40,902 nucleotides of DNA from Trileptium ribeirensis. Its lineage: Eukaryota > Nematoda > Enoplea > Enoplida > Thoracostomopsidae. Under the pieces are notes generated by a model, which was given only the letters and a program-made list of their open reading frames with translations, did not search any database and was not told the origin of the DNA. This document shows, piece after piece, positions 11,827 through 23,238 of the stretch. How positions within the stretch are numbered: the stretch's first letter is position 1; every line of letters begins with the position of its first letter. Where the stretch lies: positions 1-40,902 of the forward strand of contig JASANE010024985.1 in NCBI GenBank assembly GCA_030248225.1, read 5' to 3'. A program made the translations under genes and the position numbers.

Positions 11827-13437
11827 GTACTGTACCTTTGAATTAAAGTCATTATTCATGTTTACAACTGGCATTTATTGAGAAATAAATTTTGTACAAT
11901 AGTCCGGTTTGAGACGCGTGAAATGTCGACAACATAAATCGAGCTTGCGCATCTATTTACAAGACATAAACTCATGTACAAACATAGTAAAGGAATAGAT
12001 AATCGAGTTAAAACAGTTACTTTTCAAATTATTTTTCAAAAATGCAAATACACCAAAACATGAGACAAATCAGATGGGTTTGAAATTTGAGATGAATTGG
12101 CGGCAGACGTGACAACATTGCAAGACAATCGTAACCCGATAAACACAATTCACAGCCCCATGAAATGTCTTCGACATGGATGGGACACCACGGTACCACG
12201 TTACGGTCGAATAAATCTATTCCGAATCAGCTGTTTAGCCACTTTTTTCCAATGGACACCTTTGGACGATTAATGATCTCCGAGCAACTAGGCAAAAACT
12301 GATTAAAATAAGGGCTCCAGGTACAAGAAAATCAAAATCATCGCAATATACAAAACGCAGCGTTGTCAATCAACTGAAATTTAAAAATGATTTTTTGCTA
12401 TTCCGGCGTGCCGTGATGTATTATAGTAAAAGATTATAAATTTAATCCACACCATGCAGCAGCAGCTTAGTGAAAATGATGCCGAGATTGTGTAGTTGCG
12501 TTGTTTCAAAAACTACAGAACTATCATACGCAACGGTGAAACCAGTTATATACTGCAGAAACATTAGCAGAGTTTTAATCGCCAAAATCTTACCTCAAAA
12601 AAAGTCCAATAGAAATGTACGTTTTTGAAGAAACCCACTCTGAAAAATCTTTACCTCTTTAACTCTGTGATCATTGAAATTTCAGCAATTTGAATTTTTC
12701 AGAAATTGAACACTCTGTGGGGTTTACAGCGTATAGGGACAACACTGAAGTATATATATGCCTGCTTTCGAAATGCTAAATGGACGTTGTTGGAACGTCA
12801 CCACGCAGCAGTTAAAACACTTACCCGGGACACCATCGCTTGTCGGATGAGGAACCAAAGGCGAGATCAACAGAAGAACACCGTATATCAAAGAAAATAT
12901 ACTCGGACGCACCACACATCCTAAAACAAAGAGCTCCCACTAGTAAGAAATGCAATATTGCTATGAAATGGATGTCGAACAATACTTTTGACACCACAGC
13001 ATTGCTTTTCAGCTTCAATTACGCGTTTTCATTTGCACCGTCAGAAGTGACATCTGATCACACCAACGGATAGCAAGATTTTCCAACAAATATTGGTAAA
13101 AAATTCCACGATTTCTGCAATATTGCAAGTCTTGTTTTATAAAACAATGGCACACTGAATTTCTATGTGTGCCGCATTTCCGTCAAGAGTGTACTTTCGA
13201 TATCGAATTACACAAACAAACTAATCCAATGCAAATAGGTACTTTCGGAAATAACAGCCCATCACTCAGGTTTTCTGCTTCCAACATTGTTCTCTTGACA
13301 AACAAATCTTGACTGCCTAAATAAATGCACCGCAAACTCGAAATGCGTCAAATATCCTGATTCCAATATTCCAAATCCTACTACGTATGTAATTCAACGA
13401 GGTTTCACACATCGATAGAAATACTTCACCTGTTTGC
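11827..13437. other. Non-coding, no gene recognised
   Basis: Short frames near 12706-13073 (72 and 77 codons) show no family motif and no repeat partner in the window. Confidence 0.4.
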
Positions 13438-15003
13438 ATATATACTAGTAACACGTAAACGTTGGTGACGGAGGCATGGTGGTTAACAACGGCGTGAATA
13501 GTGCATACAGCTTGTGGAATTTCTAACATTTTTGGTAACAATAATAGGAGGAAGACATGAAAACGTCTAGTTATTTATACAGTAGAATGACAATACATCT
13601 ATCAAGTTGTACCCATCAATGAAATTTAGTCCAAATCGGCCGAGTCATTCAAAAGTTATAACACACTTAATAATTTTTCACTCATTTTTAAGAGACTTTG
13701 CTTAATTTTAAGAGAATTTATAAAGGTAAGTAGATCATTCGTATACAGTCTTTTAGAAAACGTGAAGGTATATGTTATGTCAAAAAAAGACCGAGATAGC
13801 ACGAACGGTTGTCGAGATATGATGAACTTAGGTTTCCCTAAGTCAATTTTAAGAGAATTTGCTTAATTTTTAAGGAAAGAGATGAAATACGTCAATCAGC
13901 TATATACAGCTGTTTAGAAAACGTGAAAATACATTTTATGTAAAAAAATCGCCGAAATAGCACGAACGGTTGTCGAGATGCGGTGAAAAAGCTGAAAAAA
14001 TGCCAAAAATCCCTAAGTTTGAGCAACATTTGCTTAATTTTGAGTACAAAGCAATTTTCGTAGAAAAAAGTGCTCAATGAGAGGGCATTCCGCAAGAGAA
14101 TATGCAACACGAAGAAAAAAAAATTTCTAAAATCGGCCCAGGCGTTCAACCTGCAGACCTGTCTGTGACAAACAAAAAAAAAGTCACAGAGAAAATTGAA
14201 ATTTTGCGTCTAGTATATTGATATATACTAGTAACACGTAAACGTGGGTGACGGAGGCATGGTGGTTAACAACGGCGTGAATAGTGCATACAGCTTGTGG
14301 AATTTCTAACATTTTTGGTAACAATAATAAGAGGAAGACATGAAAACGTCTAGTTATTTATACAGTAGAATGACAATACATCTATCAAGTTGTACCCATC
14401 AATGAAATTTAGTCCAAATCGGCCGAGTCATTCAAAAGTTATAACACACTTAATAATTTTTCACTTATTTTTAAGAGACTTTGCTTAATTTTAAGAGAAT
14501 TTATAAAGGTAAGTAGATCACTCGTATACAGTCTTTTAGAAAACGTGAAGGTACATGTTATGTCAAAAAATGACCGAGATAGCACGAACGGTTGTCGAGA
14601 TATGATGAACTTAGGTTTCCCTAAGTCAATTTTAAGAGAATTTGCTTAATTTTTAAGGAAACAGATGAAATACGTCAATCAGCTATATACAGCTGTTTAG
14701 AAAACGTGAAAATACATTTTATGTAAAAAAAATCGCCGAAATAGCACGAACGGTTGTCGAGATGCGGTGAAAAAGCTGAAAAGATGGCAAAAATCCCTAA
14801 GTTTGAGCAACATTTGCTTAATTTTGAGTACAAAGCAATTTTCGTAGAAAAAAGTGCTCAATGAAAGGGCACTCCGCAAGAGAATATGCAACACGAAGAA
14901 AAAAAATTTCTAAAATCGGCCCAGGCGTTCAACCTGCAGACCTGTCTGTGACAAAAAAAAAGTCACAGAGAAAATTGAAATTTTGCGTCTAGTATATTGA
15001 TAT
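13438..15003 (+). repeat. 783-bp unit duplicated in tandem, with internal ~160-bp repeats
   Basis: TATACTAGTAACACG starts at 13441 and again at 14224, giving an exact 783-bp period, and the two units are nearly identical. Each begins ATATACTAG and ends GCGTCTAGTATAT, so the junction forms a palindrome (CTAGTATAT-TG-ATATACTAG). Inside each unit a ~160-bp segment recurs: GATAGCACGAACGGTTGTCG-like sequence near 13795 and 13957, and again in unit 2. Near the 3' end, TCTGTGAC and GTCACAGA form a hairpin just before GCGTCTAGT. A 3' hairpin followed by CTAGT, together with tandem copies, recalls non-autonomous Helitrons. That reading is inference. No protein is encoded. Confidence 0.85.
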
Positions 15004-15009
15004 ATATAT

Positions 15010-15139
15010 AAAGTTAAATGTACGCCTCCGGCTGCGACACGCCACCTTCGGTGGCTCGTCTTGCCTCCGTCAATAAAGTTAAATGTACGCCTCCGGCTGC
15101 GACTCGCCACCTTCGGTGGCTCGTCTTGCCTCCGTCAAT
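15010..15139 (+). repeat. 65-bp tandem duplication with GC-rich hairpins
   Basis: Two 65-bp units begin with AAAGTTAAATG at 15010 and 15075 and differ at about one position. Each contains a perfect stem-loop, GCCACC-TTC-GGTGGC (15041-15055 and 15106-15120). It lies directly after the 783-bp array and just before the hAT element at 15164. Confidence 0.9.
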
Positions 15140-15163
15140 AATATTTGCAACAACACCTATTAT

Positions 15164-16313
15164 CAGGGAATAACCGGAACCGGAACCGTCCATTTAAACC
15201 GGATCCGGAACCGGAACCTGGTCTTCGAAATTTATATATAGTAAAACAGATGATGGAAGAAATGAAGGTATAGTGGATTTAAAATGCATTAAAAATTACT
15301 TTTACGTTAAACTTAATGTATTGCGATGCTATTATTGCCTTTCTGAAACTTTAAAGAGACTGAGGAAGCTAATAATGTTTATTTATCGATCAAATATGTC
15401 GGTTTTTGGACATTCAGAGCAAAAAATGACTTCCACTATACACCATTGCGTACACTGCGTCAAATCGAATGTGCTTACAAAGCTTGGAGCGTAGAATACA
15501 TACTTTCGCTCTGTCTCCAGTCGCCTCCCTTTACTACACATACGTTTGTTGCATGTTCTTCTGTAGGAAACTTAAAATTATTGGTTTATATGATTCTAAG
15601 AGAAAATAATAAATAGAAGGTAATTTTCTGATCAATGGTCAGACACTGTTTAGGCTAGCGTTGGACAAACAGTGTCCGTCAGTTAGATCATAATGATCAT
15701 AACTTTCTAATCAGAACGCTGTAAATGAGACACACTGTGATGCTGTTCGCACAGTTTCAATAAATACAGTTCAATGCCAAGAAAGCAGTTTCTAGCTGCG
15801 TTGCAGATAACGTTAGTTTACTTCAATTTAGACTGATTTACCAAGTTTACAAGCGCACTGGCGGGTGCTTGATGCAATTTATGTTAGCCATGCATACCCT
15901 AAGTACTTCTGCGTAAGCCATACTCTGTTACCGAGTTGGACCGGTTTAATTCAAACGTATCCCACAGACTTCTGGATGTGTAAAATAGCTGCTACAAGCA
16001 TCGACCTGGCTTTGATGTAACAAAATCCTGCAAGTTATTATGAAAAATTCCTGCTCAAATTATGTGCCCTACTTACGTTTCACACGGCAAATTGGTTAGT
16101 TAATCTTTTCTTTTGCTTGGTTGTATTGGAGCTTGATTATTGTATAATATATTACATATGTTTGGATTACAGGATGAAGCAAAAACGTGGAAAATTTCAA
16201 ACAAAATTTTTAAACCGGAATTCCGGTTCCGGTATGGTTTTTGCTCTTTGCCGGAACCGGAACCGGAACACGATTTTCGCCGGAACCGGAACCGGAATTC
16301 CGGTTACTCCCTG
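15164..16313 (+). mobile_element. Complete non-autonomous hAT element with 8-bp TSD
   Basis: The element starts CAGGGAATAACCGG and ends CCGGTTACTCCCTG, an inverted-repeat pair differing at one base. CAGGG-type ends and 8-bp target duplications are hallmarks of the hAT superfamily. The direct repeat CCTATTAT lies immediately outside each end (15156-15163 and 16314-16321) and is perfect. Subterminal regions at both ends are arrays of the hexamer CCGGAA and its complement (15173-15220 and about 16213-16303). The 1,150-bp interior has no transposase; the small frames at 15273-15494 and 16117-16335 have no motif. Mobilisation would need a transposase from elsewhere. Confidence 0.92.
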
Positions 16314-16627
16314 CCTATTATATAATCAGTCTTAAGAACTTCATTCCACCAATCCGTCTGGTCTACAAATTTATTAACACTACTACGTTAGACAATAAAT
16401 AGCACAAACTAAAATCATGGATATGTGTACAACATATGTCTCGGGTAGTGAACTAGTTACGAAATTCTAGAAGCGCCATGGTAGCATATTTGCAAAGAAT
16501 TTCGTCAATCTATGATGAATTAAATTTTGCAATGAAAAGTTGGAATAACTGAAACCAGAATATAGACTACAGTGACTAGATGCAACACCCCAAGCTAGTA
16601 ATAAATATATTCTGTAGGGTAATAGTC

Positions 16628-17011
16628 CTGAGCCCTCTATTCGCTGGAAATTTCGGCAGGGGCATGAACCGGTGCCCCTGGTTCAGAACCAGAGGCGACT
16701 AAGTTCGCCAGTGGGTATTTTGTCTAGAGAAAAGGGTTAAAATCATGTCGGAAATGCTTCCAAAACGCTTTTGATGAAAAGAATATGCTATTTTGATACA
16801 AATTTAGAAAAAAATTTGGGTTAAGATGGAATATTAGTACAAATTTTGGTCAAAAATTATGTCTTGTGGGCGTGTTTTTACCGAGCAGAAACAAAAACAT
16901 CTGCCAAGAGGCATTGAATCGGGGGGGGGACTTTTGGCTTGGTGAAGGTGGAATGAATCGGAACGCACATCGTTTTGCCGGGAACACATGAAAATGCTAG
17001 AGGGCCCCCAC
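16628..17011 (+). mobile_element. MITE-like element, copy 2 of 3 in window (decayed right end)
   Basis: Starts CTGAGCCCTCTATTCGCTGG, matching the left end of 38029-38379. It also shares the GGGGCATGAACCGG/CCCCTGGTTCAGAACCAG block, the AAACGCTTTTGATG block and the GCCAAGAGGC block. The right end is blurred around 16998-17011 (CTAGAGGGCCCC) and no target duplication is clear. Confidence 0.65.
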
Positions 17012-18161
17012 CAGGAAAGCCTAGCAGTCCGTTGTATATACATGAATGCACTAGTTTACAGACGCATAAATATATACTAGAAACTCTATTGAGATTGTAG
17101 AGCGTAGTGAAGTATAGGTACACCTACGCCTTTTGCATGCACAGCCAACCAGCTTTCGATAGCATACGCTATATGTGGATATCACACAATACCGCACAAG
17201 TTAGAACAAACCTAACACCGGCAATAAGCTTCCTATGCCCGAAAATCAGTGCAAGCTATCAGCCTTACAAGACGTCACAATAAAATTAGTAATTTTGGGT
17301 CGAGGAACTCTGGGGGCGTCATACCCTTAGAACCATGGGTCGCAGAGCAAAACCAGCACCTGTACCAATGGTTTCCCATGAATGAAAACCATAAATATAA
17401 TTTTTCTGCCGCCCAAACCGTCAGAACAAATTTTCAAATTTTGGGTCGATGAACCAAGAGAGTGCCATACCTCAAATCCCATAACTCCAGAACCGGAGCT
17501 TTAATCGAAAACCAAAAAAGAGACTTCGGAATTTGTCATTTTACTATATATGAAATAAAACCACTCAGACAAAAATTCTAAAATTAAGATGAAAATAACA
17601 TTGCTTCCGTGAAGAGTACTAACGAGGGGTAAATCCCCGTCATTTTTACTTCTGACCCCGGTACCAGAGTTCAAATCAAAAAACGCTCGGGTGTGTACAA
17701 GGTAAATCGACTTTGCAGGTTCGAATGAAAATTGGTTAACTCATTCCTGAATTATGGCTGATCGCACATACGGACGGAATTTAATAAATTTCATCCTTGC
17801 AACGCACAATCTCCGCTACGTTACACCACACTCTGACTAGCAAACGCAGAAAGGTGCGGCTTGCTAAATAAATATCAAGGCATCAATTCCGCTACAAATA
17901 TATTTGATAACACCGCCATCCAAAATCTTCGCGTACCTATTAGTAAAGCTACTGGCAAAAAAGCCCGCAGGAACACCAGTTGCAATATTGCTACATTCAC
18001 CATCGCAAATAATTAATCAACGCTAGTGATTATCATAGTTATAGCGGCTATAAATAAACGGGAATTACTATTTTACCTGAAATAAAAACTACCATAGCTG
18101 TCAATCTGCGCACCCCGCAAGGCTTATGACCATCGACTTGCGATAACAGATGAGCCAACAA
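17012..18161. other. Non-coding, old repeats only
   Basis: Two related phrases (AATTTTGGGTCGAGGAAC near 17290 and AAATTTTGGGTCGATGAACC near 17436) point to an old internal duplication. No gene, RNA or intact transposon recognised. Confidence 0.4.
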
Positions 18162-18185
18162 TCTATATATATATAAAGATGGCTA
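18162..18185 (+). mobile_element. Possible Helitron 5' terminus
   Basis: TCTATATATATATAAAGATG preceded by A resembles the TC-starting, AT-rich 5' ends of many animal Helitrons. I found neither a CTRRT 3' end with hairpin nor Rep/helicase coding downstream, so this could simply be an AT-rich tract. Confidence 0.2.
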
Positions 18186-19200
18186 TTGAACAATATCAAT
18201 CCAAACTTCTCGAACTTAACGGCTGTGCCCTGCTCGATAGCGCCGCGAATACGTACTTGTTTCGGCATGAATATTTATCACCGTGCACGTATTAAAAATT
18301 GATCACTGCGTAAGACATCACAAGAATGGACGTATTTAGCGTCAGGCATCCAGACTAATGCAAAAAAATTCAAACCTAGCTTCAGCAAACGAGCAAAAGT
18401 ATTAGATCCGTGCTGCGTGAGTCAGTGTCAAGATTTCCAGGTAAGTGTCCACCAAACAACGCAGCAACGATCATATCGCCATCCGGAACTAGTTACGTGC
18501 GAAGTTTCTTATGCATAACTTTACAAGAAAAAGCGTATCGTAGCAGCGCGACATATCAATATTAAAATGCGGACATGTCACATGTGGAAGGCGGAGAAAC
18601 AACAATATAAAACGCAAACAAAAATCCAGGAAACTAGACCGTGTACAGATAAAGTATATATAACGAAAAACAACCAACACGACTGTGTCAAACTCTTGAC
18701 AAAGTACTTACGCGAAGGAACAGACTTTTTTATTTTCGCCTACCGAAACACACATTATCGGTGTTGTTATTCTTCTAAATGACGGGTTCCCGTTACCGTG
18801 AAAAGCTAGGAAAATGGCATATCACCTTGAAAAGCCGAAATTTGGCTAAAACGCCAAAAATCCAGGAGGTACACAAAGGGAAACAACCCGAACCGTTCGG
18901 ACGACATTGGCGAAAAAGGCTATTGAAACGCTGAAACATATTAAACCGCACCACCTCTCCCTCATTCTTCATACGATTACGAAACTAACATGCCACTAAA
19001 CTGGTTTTTCCTTGCTTTGTAATTCCGTGTTTAACAGGGCGGAATAGGTAGCTTAGGCAACGCTATATTTACAATGAATCACAACAAGGAAATTGACACG
19101 GTGTAAGGTAACCGAAAGTGGTAGCGATATGTTTTGTAGTTTTAGGATTATTCAGAAGTTCTATATAATTATTATACAATCCAGTGTTTATTCGGTTCTG
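18186..19200. other. Non-coding, no gene recognised
   Basis: Short frames on both strands at 18489-18782 carry no recognisable motif. This stretch lies downstream (on the minus strand) of the Ty3/Gypsy pol remnant and could include its 3' untranslated part or LTR, but no LTR pair is visible. Confidence 0.35.
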
Positions 19201-19265
19201 ATTCCATAAGTGTGGTCATGTTTTATTCCTTGTAAAATATTTTCTTGGGTCGTATAAATTTTTAT

Positions 19266-19420
19266 GCAAGGACCACAGTACCATACGGCTTCCTGGGGCA
19301 GTCCTCCAATCCTAAACAAGCTTGGTGAAACCATAAAAAACATCTATCACATTGGACCCATTTAATTATAAGACCCGTTTCAATGTCTTCATTCCAGGAA
19401 CCTTTACATTTACCACAATA
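19266..19420 (-). pseudogene. PHD-type zinc finger downstream of Gypsy integrase
   Basis: Minus-strand translation gives the ligand order of a C4HC3 PHD finger. The motifs are CGKC (Cys codons at about 19417 and 19408), then CDRC, then FHQAC (His and Cys), then WYCGPC about 19281-19266. The last pair needs a one-base frame change after a DCP motif, so the copy is broken. PHD fingers read histone H3 tails. Here the finger follows the integrase C-terminal region on the same strand, separated by about 100 codons with stops and a frameshift, so it probably was the C-terminal domain of the polyprotein. A finger of independent origin cannot be excluded. Confidence 0.65.
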
Positions 19421-19489
19421 GTAGTCCTCAGGGGCTAAGCGCTGACGTGCTCAATTTTGAATACGGCTTAATTTAGCCTCGTATCCTGC

Positions 19490-20756
19490 ATAATCTTCTG
19501 GGTCTCCTCCAAAACGTTTAAATTGGGTACAATTATATCATTTTGGTCGTTGGGTTGCATTACCGACTTTCAGTAATAAAATGTTCGGGAAATTAGCTTC
19601 GATTATTCGGAAGAGCTTTTTGAATTCCGGATGATATACGCTGCTATATGGGCCCATTGAAGATTTATTTGGATTTTTCATTAGTACTAAGTCGCCGTTG
19701 TTAAATGTTCTTTTCTTTGCTCTACGGTCAAAATATTGTTTATACTGCTTTTGTGCCAGGAATAGTCTTTTCCGTACTCATTCCCATGCTATCGTTAATT
19801 TTTAGATTAGTTGTGGTGCGTATCCTTCATCTGTAGTTGCTATTAGATATCCATGAATTGGGCCTTCTCCAGGTAGATCAGGATCTCGACCATGTAGTAA
19901 AAAGAACGGTGTTTGTCCACTTGTAGCGTGGATCGCAGGTCTATACGCGAAACAACGGTTCCAGGAATTCATCCCATTTGTCAAGTACCAATTCGGTTGT
20001 AGGTTTGAGCATTGCTTTGAGCGTTTGATTCAATCGTTCGACTAATCCACTCGCTTGATGATGATAGGGTGCCGAGTATAGTATCTTGGTTCCAATTAAC
20101 GCTAATTCTTTTATGAAATTCTCGGCAGTGAAGCAAGGTCCTTGATCGGTTAATACTACTCGTGGAACTCCACGAGTATACGATATCGACATACGATTCT
20201 TTCAATAAAAAGTTGTGATTGTACTAGCCGTTTGATCTGGTACTGCTAATGCTTCGGGCCATTTCGTAAAGTAATCGATAAAACAAATGATATATTTGTT
20301 GCCATACTGTGTTGTGGTAGAGGACCGATAATATCGATGTCTAACATGTGAAATGGTGCTAGTGCTTTGATCAGGTGTAATGGGTTTCTTCGTTTTGGAC
20401 CTCATCGAAATCGAGCATACTGTATACATTATTCAATGTACTGTCGTAAATCGCGAGTCATACCCGGCCAAAAGAATTTTCTTGCCATTTTCGACCAAAC
20501 TTTTTCGAATCCTAAGTGTCCTCCGTATTTTGATGTATGATACATCTCGAATAACGGTAGTCAAAAATCAGGAGGTACCACAATTTGAAATTCCCATGGT
20601 TCGGTTTGTTGTAGTCGATATAGGATATCACCGAAAATAATGAACCAATGTTCATGTGCTACAATCCATTTCTATTCGAATTCTGGAGTCGTGTGTAAGA
20701 ATTCATTGTTTTCGATGTAGAATTTGAACGAATGAATGCATAGATCTTCGCTTTGT
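19490..20756 (-). pseudogene. Ty3/Gypsy integrase remnant
   Basis: On the minus strand, spread over frames, is a retroviral-type integrase. It has an HHCC zinc-binding N-terminal region (YHTSKYGGHLG, about 20545-20510, with FFWPGM after it) and the catalytic core with a first Asp in HMLDIDIIGPLP (about 20350-20315). The second Asp is in VVLTDQGPCF (about 20165-20135) and the Glu in GLVERLNQTL (about 20060-20030). I count exactly 35 residues between the second Asp and the Glu, the canonical D,D(35)E spacing. The C-terminal region follows (FDRRAKKRTFNNGDLVL, about 19725-19675, then MGPYS). At least four stops or frame changes make it inactive. Its 5' side is cut by the LINE at about 20757. Confidence 0.88.
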
Positions 20757-22442
20757 GCGGTTTGTTTTGGTCCTGTAATTAGCCCAACAGGCGATACTGT
20801 TTCTGATTATTTAGCTATTACGCAATCTTTTAGCCTGGCTTTTGCATCTGTTTATACGACTGAAAACATTGAAACTTTTCCTCATAAACCGAAATGTGTT
20901 GATGCATCATTGGAAGATGTTTCATTTAGTAGTACAGGTGTTGATAAAATACTCGCTAAAATCAAATCCAGCTCATCCCCCGGCCCCGATAGAATTCCAA
21001 ACCGCTTACTTAAAGAATGTGCTCCAGTTATTTGTGGATTTCTTGCTAAATTATTTACCTCTTGTTTGTGTAACTCCTTTTCACCTTCTGACTGGTTAAA
21101 AGCCATTGTGATACCAATCTTCAAAAGCGGGTCACGTCAGCTAGTAAGCAATTATCGTCCAGTGTCACTCACCTCCTCGGTTTCGAGATTAATGGAGCGT
21201 ATTATCTCCAAGGCTTTGATTGATTTTGCCTCTACACACAATATATTTCATACTTCCCAATTTGGCTTTTTAAAAGGCCGTTCATGTGAACTTCAACTGA
21301 TGAAATTCATACACTGGATAAATGAAATTTTAAATGCTAAAGATGGCGTCGATGTGTTGTATCTCGACTTAAGTAAAGCTTTTGACAAAGTCCCACACGA
21401 ACGGCTACTTCTTAAGCTGCATTCATATGGCATCCGTGGTAGACTTCTGCAGTGGATACGATCATTTTTAACCAATCGTTATCAGTCAGTGTCCGTTAAT
21501 GGCGTTTGTAGCTCTTGGTGCCATGTATCCAGCGGAGTACCTCAGGGTACTGTTCTTGGTCCTGTGCTCTTCCTCTATTACATTAACGACATTGATGAGT
21601 ATGTGAGTGGTATGTTGTTCAAATTTGAGGATGATACTAAATTGTGTCGTCGTGTTCTGTCGCGCTACCCTAGTTTAGCTAAAATGGACATGTTATCAGA
21701 CATCGATGGTATCATGGATTGGGGATCAACTTGGCAATGACCTTCAATTGCGAAAAATCTTCGTGTATTCACATGGGGTTTAACAACCCAAACTACTTTT
21801 ATTCAATGAATACGCTAAATATACCCAATGTTGCTTCCCAAAAAGATTTAGGCATCACAATTAGTCAAAATCTTAAGTGGAGTGAGCATTGCAGTAGGGT
21901 TGCTCGTGAGTGTGACATTATCGTCCGCCTTATTCGTAGCCGCTTCGTTCATCTATCTCCTGCAACATGCCTTCCAATTTATAAAAGTCTCATTCGCTCT
22001 AAGCTGGAATATTCTTCGTGCTGCTGGTCCCCCTTTCTGCAGCGAGACATTAAGTTGTTGGAGGATGTACAGAGGCGAGCGACGAAATCAGTTTACCTAC
22101 TTGCTCATCTTTCTTATGAAAATCGACTGAGACGTCTTGGTCTGCAAACTCTAAAAACTCACCGCTTACGTGCCGATCTTATTATGATATATCGTCTCGC
22201 TAATGGCCTCGTCGACTGCTTCCTATCCTATTTCTTTGATGTTATTGATCATGCAGGTTTGCGCGGACACCAGTTAAAATTACGTTCAAAGTTCATCCCA
22301 AGACTAAATCCCCAGCGATTCAGCTTTTCATGCATGTCTGTCAGTGTTTGGAACTAGCTTGGCCCGGACGTTGTTTTTGCTCCATGTCTAGCAACTTTTA
22401 AACGCCGTCTACATGTCTCGCCAGCATTACCAAAGCTGTGAC
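20757..22442 (+). pseudogene. 5'-truncated non-LTR retrotransposon (CR1/jockey-like) reverse transcriptase
   Basis: This is a LINE reverse transcriptase missing its endonuclease and N-terminus. Motifs in order are SPGPDRIPNRLLK (about 20980), NYRPVSLTSSVSRLMERII (about 21150-21205), FGFLKGRS (about 21262), LYLDLSKAFDKVPH (about 21358-21400), SSGVPQGTVLGPVLF (about 21530-21575) and the catalytic box at about 21627. The box reads FEDDTKL rather than the usual FADD, and the frame breaks by one base near 21735 before continuing to the LINE C-terminal domain (to about 22442, with one more stop near 22357). Abrupt 5' loss is typical of incomplete target-primed reverse transcription. It interrupts the minus-strand Gypsy pol: integrase lies on one side, the RNase H linker on the other. 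Clade assignment needs a tree. Confidence 0.92.
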
Positions 22443-22499
22443 TGCGCCTTCGTTCTGCCTCGCTCTTTTTCAATTTTAGAATTTGCCACGATCAATATT

Positions 22500-23238
22500 G
22501 CACTGCCGACTTGGATCGGCTAGTCACCGCCTGTATCTTTGCTCTCCTTTGTCTCGCTCTTGGTATTGCTGGCGGTGTCGATGGAGGTACGATATGGAGG
22601 TACCAGTTCATCTGGTGTATATGGTGGTTCTAGCCGAAAATATTGTGAATATATTTCAGCCTCGGTTATTTCGAGTTCTTCCGGTTCGTCAGGTTGGTCC
22701 AATTCTCCCTCGGATTCTATTATTTCTTGTTCAGTTTGCGCCATTCTTTGTTAATTCTCTATTAACGGTTCCACGTGTACTCTTTTTTTAACTGTTTCCG
22801 CCTCTGTGATGACGGTTGTTCGGTTTGCTTATCATCATTGAAGAGTTTGAGTATAATATCCTCTTCTTCTGATGTTTCGTTCCTTGTTTCGACCACCGGT
22901 TCTTCTTCGCTATCGCTAAGTTTTATTGTATCTTTGGTCAATTTGGTGCTTCTTCTTGAGGTACACCTCTTTTAGGTTCATTCCTTGTTTGATAAATTTT
23001 TTGGCTACTTTTTCTTTTCTTGCCACCACCAATTAGTTCTTTGTCTCGTTTTAGTTGACTTTTGTTTTCTTGGGTTGATTGTAATTGTATTTCTGTTTCG
23101 AATATCAATGATTCTTCCGAATCGGATTTTTGTTGATCCACCGTCGCTATTGGTTGCTTTTTGTTTCTTTCGATTTCTCTTGTTCTTATCTGGATCGCCT
23201 GCTGTTGATTTCCGCTAATTCTTTTGGCTGTTAGCGGT
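22500..23238 (-). pseudogene. Ty3/Gypsy pol linker between RNase H and integrase
   Basis: Continues from the RNase H domain on the minus strand. The translation is highly charged and Gln/Lys/Glu-rich (for example KQPIATVDQQKSDSEES near 23145), with frame changes and stops, then an acidic stretch (EGELDQPDEPEELEITEAE, about 22705-22650). There is no catalytic motif. It fits a hydrophilic tether region, and the LINE insertion follows at its end. The left edge of the large palindrome (about 23146) falls inside it. Confidence 0.6.

Noticed and set aside
12706..13073. Overlapping 72- and 77-codon frames
   Set aside because: No recognisable domain and no sign of splicing; considered as a possible Elongin B 5' exon but does not resemble its N-terminus.
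16117..16335. 72-codon frame with Arg/Asn repeats
   Set aside because: Runs across the right CCGGAA array and end of the hAT element.
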